Positions 34,113 through 45,782 are shown, numbered from the stretch's first letter. The stretch is DNA of 64,000 nucleotides from Bullera alba (GCA_001600095.1 BCIX01000005.1:68523-132522), one strand, 5' to 3'. Made by a program: numbers and translations. The notes: generated by a model from the letters alone, not told the origin.

Positions 34113-36099
34113 ATGTCCATGAGGACCGTACGATCCTACGAGGGCGAGCTAGGTGTCCAGCGTCCGGCGAAGAAGAGCCGACACCATCGAGCGAAGACGG
34201 GCTGTCGGGACTGCCGTACGCGCCGTATCAAATGCCCGGAGGGAATCACTCTGGCCGACGGCAGGAAGCTTGCGTGCGAGAGATGCTACCAAGCGGACGT
34301 AGCGTGTTGGTACCCAGCAAGAAGTGGAGAAGGAGTCTCTGGCTGGGAGGAAGCCGCATCGGAGGGCTCAATGCAAATGACAGAGTCGCAAGAAGTGCTT
34401 GGATCCGGAGTCGAGACCGCAACAGGGGACAACAATCCTCTCGAGTCTTGGGAGCCAGTCCCCGGGTTCTCACCGCTCCTCGACATCGCATCCAATGCGC
34501 TCAATGACGCTTCGACGGATCATCAGCTGCCCGAGGCTACAGAATCTGTCACCGACCTGGAAGGGATGGCTCAGACTTCGATAGCCGTCATCGACTCGAG
34601 CTCTCACCACCCAATACTCGCTTCTCACCCAATCGAATTAGAAATACGGAGGCTCCTCGAGGGAATGGGACCCTCAGCGCCTTTGTGTACATTCAGCCTC
34701 TCGTCTATCGTCTCTCAACCGGTGGAGAAGGCGACCATGTCGTACTTTGAGTCTCGGGGCTGCAACGAGATTGTTGCGGCGCCGGATGCCCGACTGAACT
34801 GGATCTACACGGTGCTCTTTCCCCGTCTGTACGATTACCTCTGCCTTGGTCCACCGAAGACTGGGGTTGACCTGGCCATCCAACAGTACGTTTACCACGC
34901 GATAATACGCCTCGGCTTCGTTCACAGGGGCAACATGGAGACCGATACGACGCGATTGCTGCACAACGTAATAGAGGCTCGTCGACACCAAGAGCAAGCC
35001 GCATTGTCGTTGTATCGCGCAAGAGTTCTGTTCAACGACGAAAGCTGGCGGACAGAGGCGTATCTCATGGGCTTCTTCACGTCCTGCATGGCTGACGTGC
35101 GTATATTGTCTTTCACGGCGAGCTGACCACGTCGTCAGATGCTCGACTCGCAGCGCTTTGTCATCGATGAGACCGTCGCATTCACAGCAGCGGACCATTG
35201 GACCCAGCAGGGCGATACGGACTTCTCAGCCAGTCTCAGGGATATGATCAGTGTTTACTCGGTCAGTATCGAGTAGCGGCGGAGTGATACGAGCTGACAT
35301 GATCTAGATCTACATGACGACATGCACCCCTCATCAATCGTCACTCCTCTCCACCCTGCGGGATGGCGCGATCGCACCCTTCGAATTGCCAGACAAGGGC
35401 TCGGAATGGGTCGAAAAGTTCTTCGGTGCATCGCGGGAGATGATCAGGATGATCGGTGTGGTGAACAAGCTCATCATGATGCGTGTGGATGGCATCAGGA
35501 AGAAAAAGGCCGAGTCCAACTATCTCCGAGCGGAGGGAGAGAAGATTCTCCTGGAGTTTGGCACCGCGTGGACGTGGACCGAAAGCAAGCAACCCGCCGG
35601 CAAGTCGGTCAGGATACAACGTGGGACCGAGGTAAGTCAGGTCTCGCTCAAAACCCGCTGCAGGTCATTGATGCCTGGATAGGTGATACGCCAAGCGGTC
35701 TTGACCCTCGTCCTCAGCGAGCTACTCGATGTCAGCTTGAGCGATGTCCGCTTCGCACACGCCAGAGCGGTGGCGCGAGAATTAGTGGCAGATACAAGCC
35801 TCGACGAGGCCGCGGGCTACACCTGGGCTTTGTCTGTGAGTCGTACGCGACACGCCTTCCGAGTCGGCTGCTGATCAGCCTAGACTATCGCAATATATGC
35901 CACGTCTATGTCGGACCGACAGGAGCTGGCAGATACCATCCGTTCGGCGCAGGATTGGTCTTTCGGCCCAGGGTACAAAGGCGGCACAAATGTTTTGTCG
36001 GCCTGCTGGCATTACTATGATACGCATGGGGCGTACGACTACGGGATCGCGCCCTGGAGGGAGATACTATCTGCATGCGGGCGGAGTATGTACGTGTGA
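34113..36099 (+). CDS. Zn2Cys6 fungal transcription factor
   Basis: Five exons (34113-35096, 35139-35261, 35308-35631, 35683-35835, 35884-36099) encode 599 aa. The binuclear zinc cluster is N-terminal: C31-x2-C34-x6-C41-x13-C55-x2-C58-x6-C65, preceded by basic residues (AKKSRHHRAKTG). The third-to-fourth Cys loop of 13 residues is longer than usual. The C-terminal two thirds are helical like the fungal-specific regulatory domain (for example GGTNVLSACWHYYDTHGAYD near the end), including a Cys- and Trp-containing part. It lies between the amidase/transporter pair and a SnoaL-like gene, so it is a candidate regulator of them; this is inference. Confidence 0.9.
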
Positions 36100-36188
36100 A
36101 GCGTTCGGTTGTAATGTAGATCACCGTTGTGAAGTAATCGACATTGTAAATCTTGGATAGATGAATCGTTGTACCGTTTCACAGTCGG

Positions 36189-36767
36189 TCAAATCTCCAG
36201 CTGACGTACAGCATCTATAGCTCCCTCCTCTCCTGTCTCATCGACCAACTGCCCCCCTACTACCTTGAAGATCACCATTCCTGTGATGTCCATTCGTTTG
36301 CCGGTGTTGTCTCGCTCAATGGCTCCGACCGCAAGCTGGACAGCAGGTCCAGTGTGCGTCCCGCCGCCCGCAATTCTGGTGAACACAAAGTCGCCGTCTG
36401 CCGTCGTTTCACCGTAGACCGGTCCTACTTGTTTGAAACACAGGTCCGGGAAAGCTAAAGTGGCGTTAGACTGCGCCAGAGATTGACCTACTCACACAGG
36501 CGGACGCCAGTCATCATTCCTTTGACATCATTGCGACCAGACACCAATCCTGTCAAACTGGAGATTGATTTCAGCTGCAGCAAGGAGCGATGCACTAACG
36601 GATATTGGAGGGCAAAGTCGGCATGACATAATTCGTCCACCTGATCATTTCAGCACGGAAGCCAACTGCCAGGCTGAACCACTCACGACAGATATATCAC
36701 CTTTCGCCCAGAATCTGTCTAGATACTCAACGACGATGGCCTTGCTGTTTTCCAAACTGGATGACAT
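36189..36767 (-). CDS. SnoaL-like (NTF2-fold) protein
   Basis: Four exons (36687-36767, 36600-36640, 36496-36557, 36189-36454) encode 149 aa. The pattern KAIVVEYLDRFWAKGDISVV, then DELCHADFALQYP, then FPDLCFKQVGPVYGETTADG and GTHTGPAVQLAVGA follows the SnoaL/polyketide-cyclase-like family with its conical alpha/beta barrel. Fungal members are small enzymes or binding proteins of unknown substrate, often near secondary or catabolic genes. All three introns are 41-46 nt with good branch sites. It is convergent with the Zn2Cys6 gene (89 bp between stops). Confidence 0.82.
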
Positions 36768-37434
36768 GTTTCTTCCGAAACGAAAGCTGAACTTCCTGGA
36801 AGAACATTGCAGGTATCGCGCTTTTCAGTCAGTTACATTCGACATCAGCTTCGACATACACAGAACTAACACAGAACACCAAACCGGTGGCAATTTTGCC
36901 GATAACCGATTAGCGACAACCCGAGCGCATAGGCAGTCGCAATCAGTGCGTTGCTTCGCATAGGCTTCTTGCATGATCCTTACGAGTGACGTCGCGATAG
37001 CCGAGGTGATAAGTAAGCGATAACCGATGATCCACACCTGCTGATCCACCCAGGACAGCGAGCTGTGCCGACCAATGACATACTGTACGTTTCAATAGGA
37101 TTGTTCTGTATATTTGTGACCCCGTGGTTTGCGCAAGGCGTTCTCCTTGACATGGAAGCTGGTTTAAATTCAGATACTTCGACGGCAGGGAGCTGCACAT
37201 GGCCGCCTAGTGGGTCTGCTCCTTATCGTCTTCGCAGGGATGTACCTTCCATCAGTTCTGTTGAAGCCCGCCCTAGCCCCTAACCCCCCTCATCCGCAGT
37301 CCGCTTTAAGATGTGTAGTTCCGTAGACGATTGCCTGGTCGCTCGAGGCCTCACTGGCTGATCCTCATCAGGATATCTCGGGATTGCTTTTCCTCGATGA
37401 GATGATACTTGGACGTATATGAGTGACCCAACTT
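36768..37434. other. Intergenic, nothing recognised
   Basis: Open frames here lack family signals and plausible starts. Confidence 0.3.
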
Positions 37435-37670
37435 CTAAGGAGCAAGCGTATCCGAGGTCTTTGGCTGGGCGAATCGGGTCTGGTACGGCGCATGTGGCCA
37501 TTCTCCCTGTGCCTCGTATTTGACCTTCTTGCTGTATGTTCCAATCCCCAGAGTCTCCTCCTTGCCTCCGAGCTTGACCTCGGCTTGGGTGTTGACGGGC
37601 ACGACAAAAGTCTACTTCCAAATCACCGTTGTTCAACTTCCACGACACCGAGCATCCTCTAGACGTCTCT
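37435..37670 (-). pseudogene. Frameshifted remnant of a glycosidase-like C-terminus (GH78-like?)
   Basis: Read on the minus strand, one frame gives IETSRGCSVSWKLNNGDLEV then DF, and the next frame continues VVPVNTQAEVKLGG...GIGTYSKKVKYEAQGEWP to a stop at 37435. The two join sensibly if one T is removed from a TTTT run near 37603. The block W-x-L...LEV-x-(F)VVPVNT-x-A-x-V resembles the C-terminal beta-domain of alpha-L-rhamnosidases. Nothing upstream restores the catalytic domain, so this looks like the tail of a decayed gene. The family call is tentative. Confidence 0.4.
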
Positions 37671-38058
37671 ATTCGGTCTCATGAGGTCTCCCTCCACTGA
37701 ATACTGAGCCACTTCCTTTGCGGTCACAAATTCGGTTTTGCCCATGCTCGGTCACCAAGTCCAGCCTGCGGCCTCGGAAGACGTCTTCTTTGGTTTCAGC
37801 TTCACATCCAATCTTGATGAGTTAAGTACTAAGTGCACGACGAAGCCGATGGACAAATCCCCTGGACTGAGAAGTAAGCTGACTTCTCGATCTCAGGCGA
37901 CTCTGCTCTCTGCTCTTGACGCTCTATAGTTAGCGAGTGGGTCAATCGGGCGATGTAGTGGATTAACGAGAGCAACGGTAAGAAGTGGGATAATAGCGTA
38001 TGCATGCCTTTAGGAGATCAGACCCGGCTTGTCGTGTTGCTTCGAGTCTGCACTGGAT

Positions 38059-39251
38059 CTACTGCTCATCACGTTCCATTTGCAGATCTTTGACCTTAGC
38101 CTATCGCTCTCAATCAGCTGAGCATTTCGTTGAACTCGAGGGCTGGCGGGTCGGGCCCTTGGGGGAAGAGCCACCGCGCTCACCTCCAGACTGAAAAGAT
38201 AGTCATCCTTGACGTGAGGATAGAGCTGTCTCACTGATTGGGCCAGATGAAACAGGTATTCCTGTAATGACTTCAGCTTCACAGCATTTGCTTTTCTGTT
38301 AGCTGCCTACTTTGTTTGGCCCTGATGGACCTTCACGCTCCAAGATCGTCTGGGCGAGGTCCGCTAGGGGCTCATGACCGACTATCCATTGACCATTGTT
38401 AGATCAGCAGGAATACTTTGCAACTGACAGCGATCGGAAATTCACCGAAAGCTGGGTTATCAAGCTTGCCAATCCAGATCTCGGCCTGTCCTATCAGCAC
38501 GCCAATCCAACTGCGAGAGCTCTGATGGGCAGAGGCTACTTACGCTCTCTACTATAGTGGTCTCTGTGCCGGTTGCAGAGTCCGTTATGTACACTGGGAC
38601 GTAATGACAAGTGTATCCGTTCTGTCGGTAGCAAGGTGATCAGGTATGTCCAACTCCATCGATGGCAGTCGCCCAGGATGGCGGATGCTGACCTTTTCTC
38701 TATACTCTGCTGGAGGTCAGCTGAACTAGCCTTGAGCAACTCAGACCGCTGGAGAAACTCGCAGCACTGTGAGCAGTCCAAGATAGGGCTTGGAGCACTC
38801 ACCTAAGTATGCCTTGACTTCTACTTCGTATTCCGGATCAATTCTGTACGTGACGCCCCAGACTGTATCCTCCTGGGATACCTGTATGACCTGTCAGCAC
38901 CACAACCTACCATATCCGAGAACTCCAGACATGACACTTACATTCCCATCGCCTGCTATGTCATGCCAGTCCGCTGCATTGATGACCGTCACGACTCGAC
39001 CAGGAAGTTCCGGTGTCCCCCGGTGATCGAGGGAGGATTGAGCGAAGCGCCTCACCACGCCTTTGACGTATCCACTGCCTGACTTGCCATCAGAATACCC
39101 AATAGATGGGATTATCGCAACTCACGCTGCTCAACGGTATGTGGGCTGCGAAAAAGAATCACATCCTTCAGCGCAGATTCACTCGTCCGCAAGATGGCAC
39201 TCACGGAGGCTTCCATATGAGCGAGCCGTACCCGAAGACCCAGTACGGCAT
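38059..39251 (-). CDS. GCG1: ChaC-type gamma-glutamylcyclotransferase
   Basis: Ten exons (39205-39251, 39126-39145, 38942-39078, 38803-38881, 38693-38706, 38544-38621, 38446-38485, 38311-38381, 38184-38261, 38059-38094) encode 199 aa. The start [17 protein letters not shown] carries the substrate-binding GYGSL motif, followed by [28 protein letters not shown] and VWGVTYRI, all conserved in ChaC proteins that split glutathione to 5-oxoproline and Cys-Gly. A 14-nt exon supplies the tail of YLEYREK before [11 protein letters not shown]. The C-terminus [20 protein letters not shown] also fits. With ten exons for 199 aa it is the most fragmented gene here. Cytosolic, sulfur/glutathione turnover. 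Confidence 0.9.
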
Positions 39252-39535
39252 GGGTGAACGCTGCTTGGATCGATGCTGATGTGGACAACAGTGCAATTCG
39301 GAAATCAATCGTCGTTGATCGTTCGCAACGAAGATGCCGAAGATTCGAAATACGCAATCGACCTTCTTTTACGCGACTGATTTTGAGTGGGCGGGTGTTG
39401 CTTGATCTTCGAGTTGAGCTCCGAGTTGATCTTGCGCTTCGTCTGGGTATAGTATTATACATAGCCGAGCATACCAAAGGGGCTGTATCTATTCTATGTC
39501 CATATTCATACATACAAGCATTCATTCTCAAGTCC
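39252..39535. other. Short gap between head-to-tail minus-strand genes
   Basis: 284 bp upstream of the ChaC start and downstream of the phosphatase stop. A TATA-like TAGTATTATAC lies near 39449-39459. Confidence 0.3.
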
Positions 39536-42026
39536 TCAGAATCCATCTTCCCCGTCGACCTCCGCGCCATCCGTACCCTCTTCACCGACGGCGGAGCCCG
39601 CCTTATCAGCCTCACCGCCCCCTTGTACCGGTGCACCCTCCTCAGCGGCTTTTGGACCGCACTTGGCATCAAAGTCCACGCTTTCAGTGAGACTCCGAAG
39701 TCCGTCAATGAAACTGGGCAGATCGCACATTCCGTCTTTATCCTCCCGACAGCCATTGATGCCGGTGAGTGGGACGGGTGCGTCGTTGAGGATCAGCCTG
39801 ATCTGACGATCGGAATGGCTGGGGCAGGAAAGGACTTGGAATTGAAGGTTGGTAGCGAATGGGCAGAACTTGGAGGCGATGAACGAGCGGCGTTTCGGTA
39901 TCGAGTCTGTCGGCGGCGCTCCAGTCTCGGCGAACGATGTGAGATTGAGGGTAGGTAGCACTAAAAGTCACCAGCGTGAGCACTCCTGAGACTGCTCGAG
40001 ATAGGACTAGACTCACATAGAGCGAATTGAGTGTCGTGGGTGAAGTCGACATATCTAGGGTATATCCATCAGCATAATGGCGCGCGAAAAGACGAAAGCA
40101 TGGTAGTCTGCTCACAGCTTGTCGTTGAGGGGGAAGTGCACATCGTCATGGAAGGACGAGTTGGTAGTAGAGTCGAAGGTGGTAAGTCGGGCTGTAGACA
40201 CCATCAGCCAGAATCACGAAGACGACAAGTTGGAATTGATACTCACTATGCGTCAATCTAGAGAGAAGCTCCTGGGCATATCCCTTGCCCTGGGCCTGAG
40301 CATAGGGGAAGCCAAAGCCAGCGGTGTACCACCAGAAGATGTCGTTGCGGTATTCAAAGCCTTTCCACTCGTCCTTGGTGAACAAGTCGCAGAAGGAGGA
40401 GTATCCCAATGCGACGGTCTACGAGCGGGGACGTCAGCTAATGGGCAACGAGAATGCTACGCTAACTGACCTCGTAGGCGCACATCTCCATGAAATCCTT
40501 GACATCCTTGATATCCACGTCGAACCCTTCCATCATCCCATCAAGCCTCTTCTGCGCGTCGCGAAGGAACACCTCGTCCCATTTACGCATCTCGCTAAAG
40601 GCCTTTCCATATGTGTCATTGTAGGTGATATGGCACTAGATAGGCCAGTGAGCTCTATTGGCCAGATGAGGAGTCGTGGAGACGAAGAGCTCACAGTGTT
40701 CCAAGGCGCAAGAGTGCAGTTGAATCCAGGAGCTTCGATCATCACTTCTAGGTTGTACTGCTCCTCGGCGGGGTATCCGAAGAAGCCTGAGCGCGTCAGG
40801 ATCGCCCTCACTGCCGGTGGCCTGGTTGTAACTCACCCGCAGCAAAATTCTGAGCGGACTTGAGCATTCGACTATACCCAGGTCAGTGACATGAACATTT
40901 CCAGTTGAGAAAAAGGACGCACTCTTGAGATTCGGTTCTAAATACTGGGAGCCTGCCTGGCATCTTGTCCAGAAGGTATCCATACTTCACTCTAGCGGAC
41001 ACTCCAAGATCGACTAAACGTGGTGATCAGCACTAGGCCGGATCGTGGAATGTTTCACCTACACAGCTGTTGTCGCCCGAAAGGTGTGAGAACCTCTGCA
41101 CCGAGCTTGAACGACCAGTCATTCAGAAATGACAAAGAGTCCTTCGCTTTCCATCCTTTGACTCCAGATAGTCTCGCGGCTATACCCGCCGGTCCGTCCA
41201 TTTGCGTTGTAGGGTATCTATTGTAGCGATGTCAGTATGGTGTAATGATGATCTCCGTCCTGGTGGGAAAGAAAGACATCAGACAAATCACTCACCTTGC
41301 TCCATGTCGCTGCAGCCAGTGTAGCTCCTCCAGCTCGCATCCATGAGGTATCAGACTATTACTATCGTCGAGACCGTGGCTATCGACAGAGTAGTACGGC
41401 GAGAGGTTGCCCCAGTGTTGCATGATGTTGAACTTTCCTTTCTGGGAAGATGGTGGAGCTAGAGGATTGACGCCAGTATGCATGGGTACCGAAGGAGCGG
41501 TCTTGTATAATCCGGCTCTGTTCCGAAGGCGTAAGTGCTTGTCAAAGGAGCACCGTGACTCGCGTTACTCACTCTTTGCCCGTTGGAGTAGGTCCAGCAT
41601 AGCCAATACTACCAGATCGTCAATGTCAGCTACGTATCAGATAGGCAACGCAGCTGCTCACTTTGTAGGAAAGTCGCCACCTGCTTCACCATTCTCCTGT
41701 ATCCGATCATCGGGCATCAATGTACCCAACCAAGTCTTCCAATCCTCTGGCAACTGATCCCACGTTTTGACCCTGTTCACTGTATCCTTGCCGAACCAAC
41801 ACCCGACCAGGGCGATACTCGGCAGTGCCACCAGTAGAGTCAGGCATATTGTCCTGACTATCCGCTTCGCATCCCCCCGGCGCTTCTGCTTCGTTGACCA
41901 TTGCCTTGATGAACCTGGTGCAGAGTCGTAGCTTGGTAATAGCGGTTCCGATTGTGTTTCCCCCGACGAGGGTTGTAGTTCGTAGTCCTCCGCGTCTCTC
42001 ATCCTCTCCGAGGACATCTTGGACAT
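39536..42026 (-). CDS. Membrane-anchored histidine acid phosphatase (phytase type)
   Basis: Twelve exons (41662-42026, 41573-41608, 41296-41517, 41063-41217, 40923-41013, 40837-40871, 40695-40786, 40471-40635, 40247-40418, 40116-40191, 40017-40054, 39536-39960) encode 623 aa. A cytosolic N-terminus of about 55 residues precedes one membrane span (residues about 56-77), giving a type II protein. The catalytic RHGARYP is residues 204-210 and the partner HD motif is FTHDT (H476, D477). NIGYAGPTPTGKEAGLYKTA and the late FATNLQFQVLSC...RLILNDAPVPLTG blocks are typical of fungal acid phosphatases/phytases. The tail after residue 590 is Gly/Glu/Ala-rich. It releases phosphate from organic phosphates at the surface or in the secretory path. 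Confidence 0.92.
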
Positions 42027-42473
42027 GCTAGCGGTGGTGGTAGAAGATGTACAATGAGATGTATACCAGGAGTAGAGTTGGGTGGGTGTCGCTGGGTGAT
42101 TAACGGAACAGGCAGTTCCAGAAGTGATTACGTAATTGTATTACCCTCGAATCTCCGCCTGATCTGTTGGATTACTCAGCACCTCCTATACTGTTCCTAT
42201 AGCGAGATGAAGAGCACCAACAGGAGGGTTGCGACTACAAAGGGTGCCGAGTGTGCGTGCTCGCTGCACTCGCACACATCTGAAATTTACTAGCGGCGCC
42301 AACCGACACCGAGGGAAAGTCCTAGTCCCTCAACATGATCGTCCCGACGATAGAATTGATGGCGAGGAAGCAGTCTTCTTCAGTCTTCTACATGTATCCA
42401 ACTCACGAAAGTCGAGTAAGAGCCACTCAGTACAGGCACAGGATCATTACCCTCGATCACAGCACACAACAAG
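42027..42473. promoter_or_regulatory. Divergent promoter region
   Basis: 447 bp between the phosphatase start and the next gene. No distinct element is recognised. Confidence 0.3.
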
Positions 42474-43645
42474 ATGGCACCTCAACAACTGACCCTCGAG
42501 GAATTTTGGGGTTGTTGGCCCTCCCAGGCCAAGACGGACCTCGTCCAGGGCTTGAGCAAGGTCGTCATCGAAGAGAACGGGTGAGTCGACGGTGAAGCTG
42601 ATGATGGTGACAGACTGTGGGCTGACTTGTGATGGCCCAGACCCCGAACATCCGTCGATGAACTCAGCCACGAGGAGAAGAACCAAAAGCAGCAGTTCCG
42701 AAACTCCCGACTCGAGGTCTACCGTGACATCGTCAACTACTACAACTCGGACACTGAGGCCGGCCACAAAGTCTACGAGAAGCTGTGGGCTGAACTGCAC
42801 TCCTACTCTGTCGAGAAGTATGATCTCGCCACGAGGATCAAGAGGGCCAACGAGGGTAAAACCTCGGCCAACTCGTGAGCACAAAGCGATCTTGTATTTG
42901 ATTCGACGGTACTAACTTTCGGTAGCAAGCACAAGGAGGGAAACTGGAAGGGAGCTCTCTACACCTACGCCATTGCTTGGGGTCTCTTCCTGCCCTACCA
43001 CCCGGATGGTCTCCTCCAATCTGACCCTCTTCGAGAGGAGCTGGGCAAACTGTGAGAAAACAGCTACACTTTCCGGACCCCAGACCAAGTCGCTGATTAT
43101 CAACGCTTAGCGAGGTCGCCCTCATGTCCAACATCTCAGCCATGGCTGTGACTGGCGAGAAGGATGCCGCGACGAAAGATGCCGAAGAGCTCAAGACTCT
43201 CCGTAAAATCGGTGTCGCCGCTGCTGAGGTCTGTGTCGCTTCGCCATACTCGAGCGTCGGTATCGTTGCCAAGTCTTGTGAGTGGAGTATCCCTCGCGTT
43301 CGATATTGGTACTGCTTCCCACATTTCACCGTTCCCACCTTGTCCCTGTTCACTTGTTGCTATCGGACTCATCACTATCCCACACCCCTCACTCTTACTA
43401 TCAAACCTCGCCGCCGATACCTCTTACGTCTCACCCCATTCTGCTCTTGCTCCTGTCGGTTACCGATTCATGCTGACCATATCCCTTCAGGCCGACGAGC
43501 GAGAGAGCTTTTGGAGAAGCAGAAGCCAGCCTCGGCCGAGCAGACCAGCAAGGTGCAATGGTTCAAATCTCAGGAAGAGGCCCTAAAGTCCCTCGACCAG
43601 ACCAAGCTATTCAAGGACGCTCCCGCCGAGAGCAAGATCGCCTGA
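42474..43645 (+). CDS. Unknown TPR-like helical protein with in-frame extension after UGA
   Basis: Five exons (42474-42580, 42641-42874, 42926-43051, 43111-43277, 43491-43645) encode 262 aa to a TGA at 43643. The protein is helical and charged; GNWKGALYTYAIAWGLFLPY and LRKIGVAAAEVCVASPYSSV resemble repeat helices, but no family is recognised. The last intron is long (213 nt). Directly after TGA C, 35 more codons stay open to TAG 43751-43753. They encode a Gly/Ser/Ala/Thr-rich linker and a Lys-rich end (SSKNKKKSKK). See findings: either stop readthrough, or a recent nonsense change, or a base error. Confidence 0.7.
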
Positions 43646-43753
43646 CCTACTTCTGGTGCCAGTACCACTGCTGATGGATCGAGCGGTGGAGCCAGTACCG
43701 CCAATGCCAACGGCGGCGGAAGCAGCAAGAACAAGAAGAAGTCGAAGAAGTAG
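43646..43753 (+). other. In-frame C-terminal extension after UGA
   Basis: 36 codons including TAG follow the stop of the preceding gene without a frame change. Composition (Gly, Ser, Ala, Thr, Asn, then poly-Lys) is that of a natural basic tail and not random sequence. UGA followed by C is the leakiest stop context in eukaryotes. Confidence 0.6.
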
Positions 43754-44289
43754 AGCTACTTCTTGGAGCCAACATGAACAGTGGAGTGGATCGATGCCAG
43801 AGAGGGATGTGAATATTGCATAGATCACGGAAGCGGGTTCTGAAATGATCTGGAGACGACCATGCATTGGCTGGATCGGCACGTGTTTGCTATCCTTTGG
43901 ATGCGGATTGTCAGACGAATGCACAATGTGGATACATGCGCGTCATCTTGTCTCCTTCAGGCGTTCTACCCAGCTCCTGATGCGGCGTGCAGATCCAGTC
44001 GTACCTCGCTCTAGATCCTACGTCGCTGTAGCGAGTCAATACGCCCTCCGCGTCTGATCGTCGCACTCACCTGAAACGAGACAGAACCGTGTTTGCGAGG
44101 TGAGCTGTCCGATAGAGCGAGCTGTGGGTTCCATCGATGAAGTCGATGCTTGTGCGAAAGTCCTGCGACCATGCAATAACAGTGAGGAATCACAATATCA
44201 CCATCTCCTCCAACCCCCATCTGCCTCGGCTGCCTCGGAAGGCGAGTCAGGGAGACCAGAGGTGGAAGCGAAAGTGGTATTATGATTCA
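43754..44289. other. Intergenic, nothing recognised
   Basis: Sequence between the UGA-extension gene and the uncertain minus-strand coding block. No convincing gene. Confidence 0.3.
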
Positions 44290-45500
44290 TCAAGGGTATT
44301 CCGGGTAGTCGACCGGATAGGAATAATTATTGGTGGACCACGGAGGTAATTGAGTGGACGGTTGGAGGTGGTAGGTGTCGACCGGATAGGAATAATTGTT
44401 GGTCGGGAGGAACCGCATGAGACTCCGAGAGGTAGTAGGTCGTCAAAAGTCGAGATAGGCGATGCGGGAAACGAGGTAGGAGACCAGTGCTGGTGCTAAC
44501 TCCCTTGACACAGTCTTTCGCGTTGTCCGTGGCCCAAAGTCGTATACTGTCCTCTCTTCCTTTGAGTATCGAGACCGTTGTAGGTGTTTCGAAGACCGGC
44601 GAGGCTGCGAGCCTCCTTAAGCCCATCAACGAGCCAGGTGAGGGAATGACCATGTTGAACGACATGGACCCAGTATTGCTTGGGTGAGCGGACAAGGGTT
44701 CTTGGGCAGTCGGGGTGATTGCCACGTATGCTCTCATCAGAGCGAGAGGTCGATGAGTGCGCCCGGAGCGGCAGATGGGACGACGACGACGGTACCCTCT
44801 GTGGGAGATTGAAGTCGCAAAGTGGTGTAGAAGGGCATCCCGATGACGAAGTCGGATTGAGAGTTTATCCCCTGGACCTGGATGGTAACCGCCCTTGTCG
44901 TATGTGATTTCGCTAGAGCGTATGGTGACAAGGTTGCTGTCTGTCGGAGGTTTCAGGCTGATGAACTCGGTGAAAGACAGAGGCATCGCCAGAAGCCGAT
45001 ACGGACTGCTGACTACCACCAGGTTGGCTGTGGTCCTGAGATTGGGATCGAGAGTGTTCCGGATCCTGCTCATGATCTTTCTCACTGAAACTACCGGTCT
45101 CGTTTGGAAGGCTCCTCTCATCCCGAGTCCCGTTCTCCTGATCTCGACCGAAGCCCTTCAAAGGCAATCCACCTGGGCGGTAAACATCACCTTAGGTGAA
45201 GTCGGGTAGGATTTGGAGGTCGTCCTTTCTGCCAGGCGTTCGTTCTCGTTCATCCGATAGACTCGGCTGGCGATTGAGGTGAAAGATTGGGAGACCGGTG
45301 TGTATGGAGTACAAGGACCATATTGACGATGTACCTGGGCGATTGACGAGCTGCAGGAAGGCGGTCTCCAGGACTCTGGGCGGGGTGACTTGAGCGGCGC
45401 TGTCGATAGAATCGATGTGGAAAGGTGAAGAGAGAGTCGGGCGGCTGAAGCAGCGATATTCAACCACCACTCCACTTACTGCCCAGGAGTCGAATTCCAT
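44290..45500 (-). CDS. Unresolved minus-strand coding region
   Basis: Several stretches here look translated on the minus strand but in different frames, and I could not join them confidently. Near 45500, MEFDSWA is followed by a GTAAGT donor and a CTTCAG acceptor. At about 44737-44931 comes RAVTIQVQGINSQSDFVIGM...PSAAPGALIDLSL. Another frame gives AYVAITPTAQEPLSAHPSNT. The end at 44290 contains a repeated TNNYSYPVD. These may be exons of one gene with an N-rich tail, or a decayed gene. No family is recognised, and the limits given are only the span of these pieces. Confidence 0.3.
44308..44403. repeat. Two 27-bp direct repeats
   Basis: Copies at 44308-44334 and 44377-44403 are identical except one base (GTCGACCGGATAGGAATAAT then T[A/G]TTGGT). 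On the minus strand each encodes NNYSYPVD in the same frame, so this may be an internal protein repeat in the tail of the uncertain gene. Confidence 0.7.
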
Positions 45501-45782
45501 CCCTCAGCACACACAGCTCAAGGAACCACCAACAAGTTCACTCCAGCAAACACCCTAGCACCAGCTCACCCAAGAACGTGGACCGCGGACAAGGAGACAC
45601 CTCGTCCAGCCAAGACACAGTACCAGCAGTGATAGAGTGATAGTATCGTGGTCGATGTGAGTGGCCTCAACAAGCGATGTCCAAAGACTGGTATCAGGTG
45701 GATATGACTGGTAGGGGATATCACCAATCGTCGGTCATCCAGCGAATACGTCCTTCAACTCCGAGGCTTGACGACTTTCTTG

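Noticed and set aside
35322..36020. 232-codon plus-strand frame inside the Zn2Cys6 gene
   Set aside because: It is out of frame with the spliced regulator and ignores its introns; the composition is Arg-rich shadow sequence.
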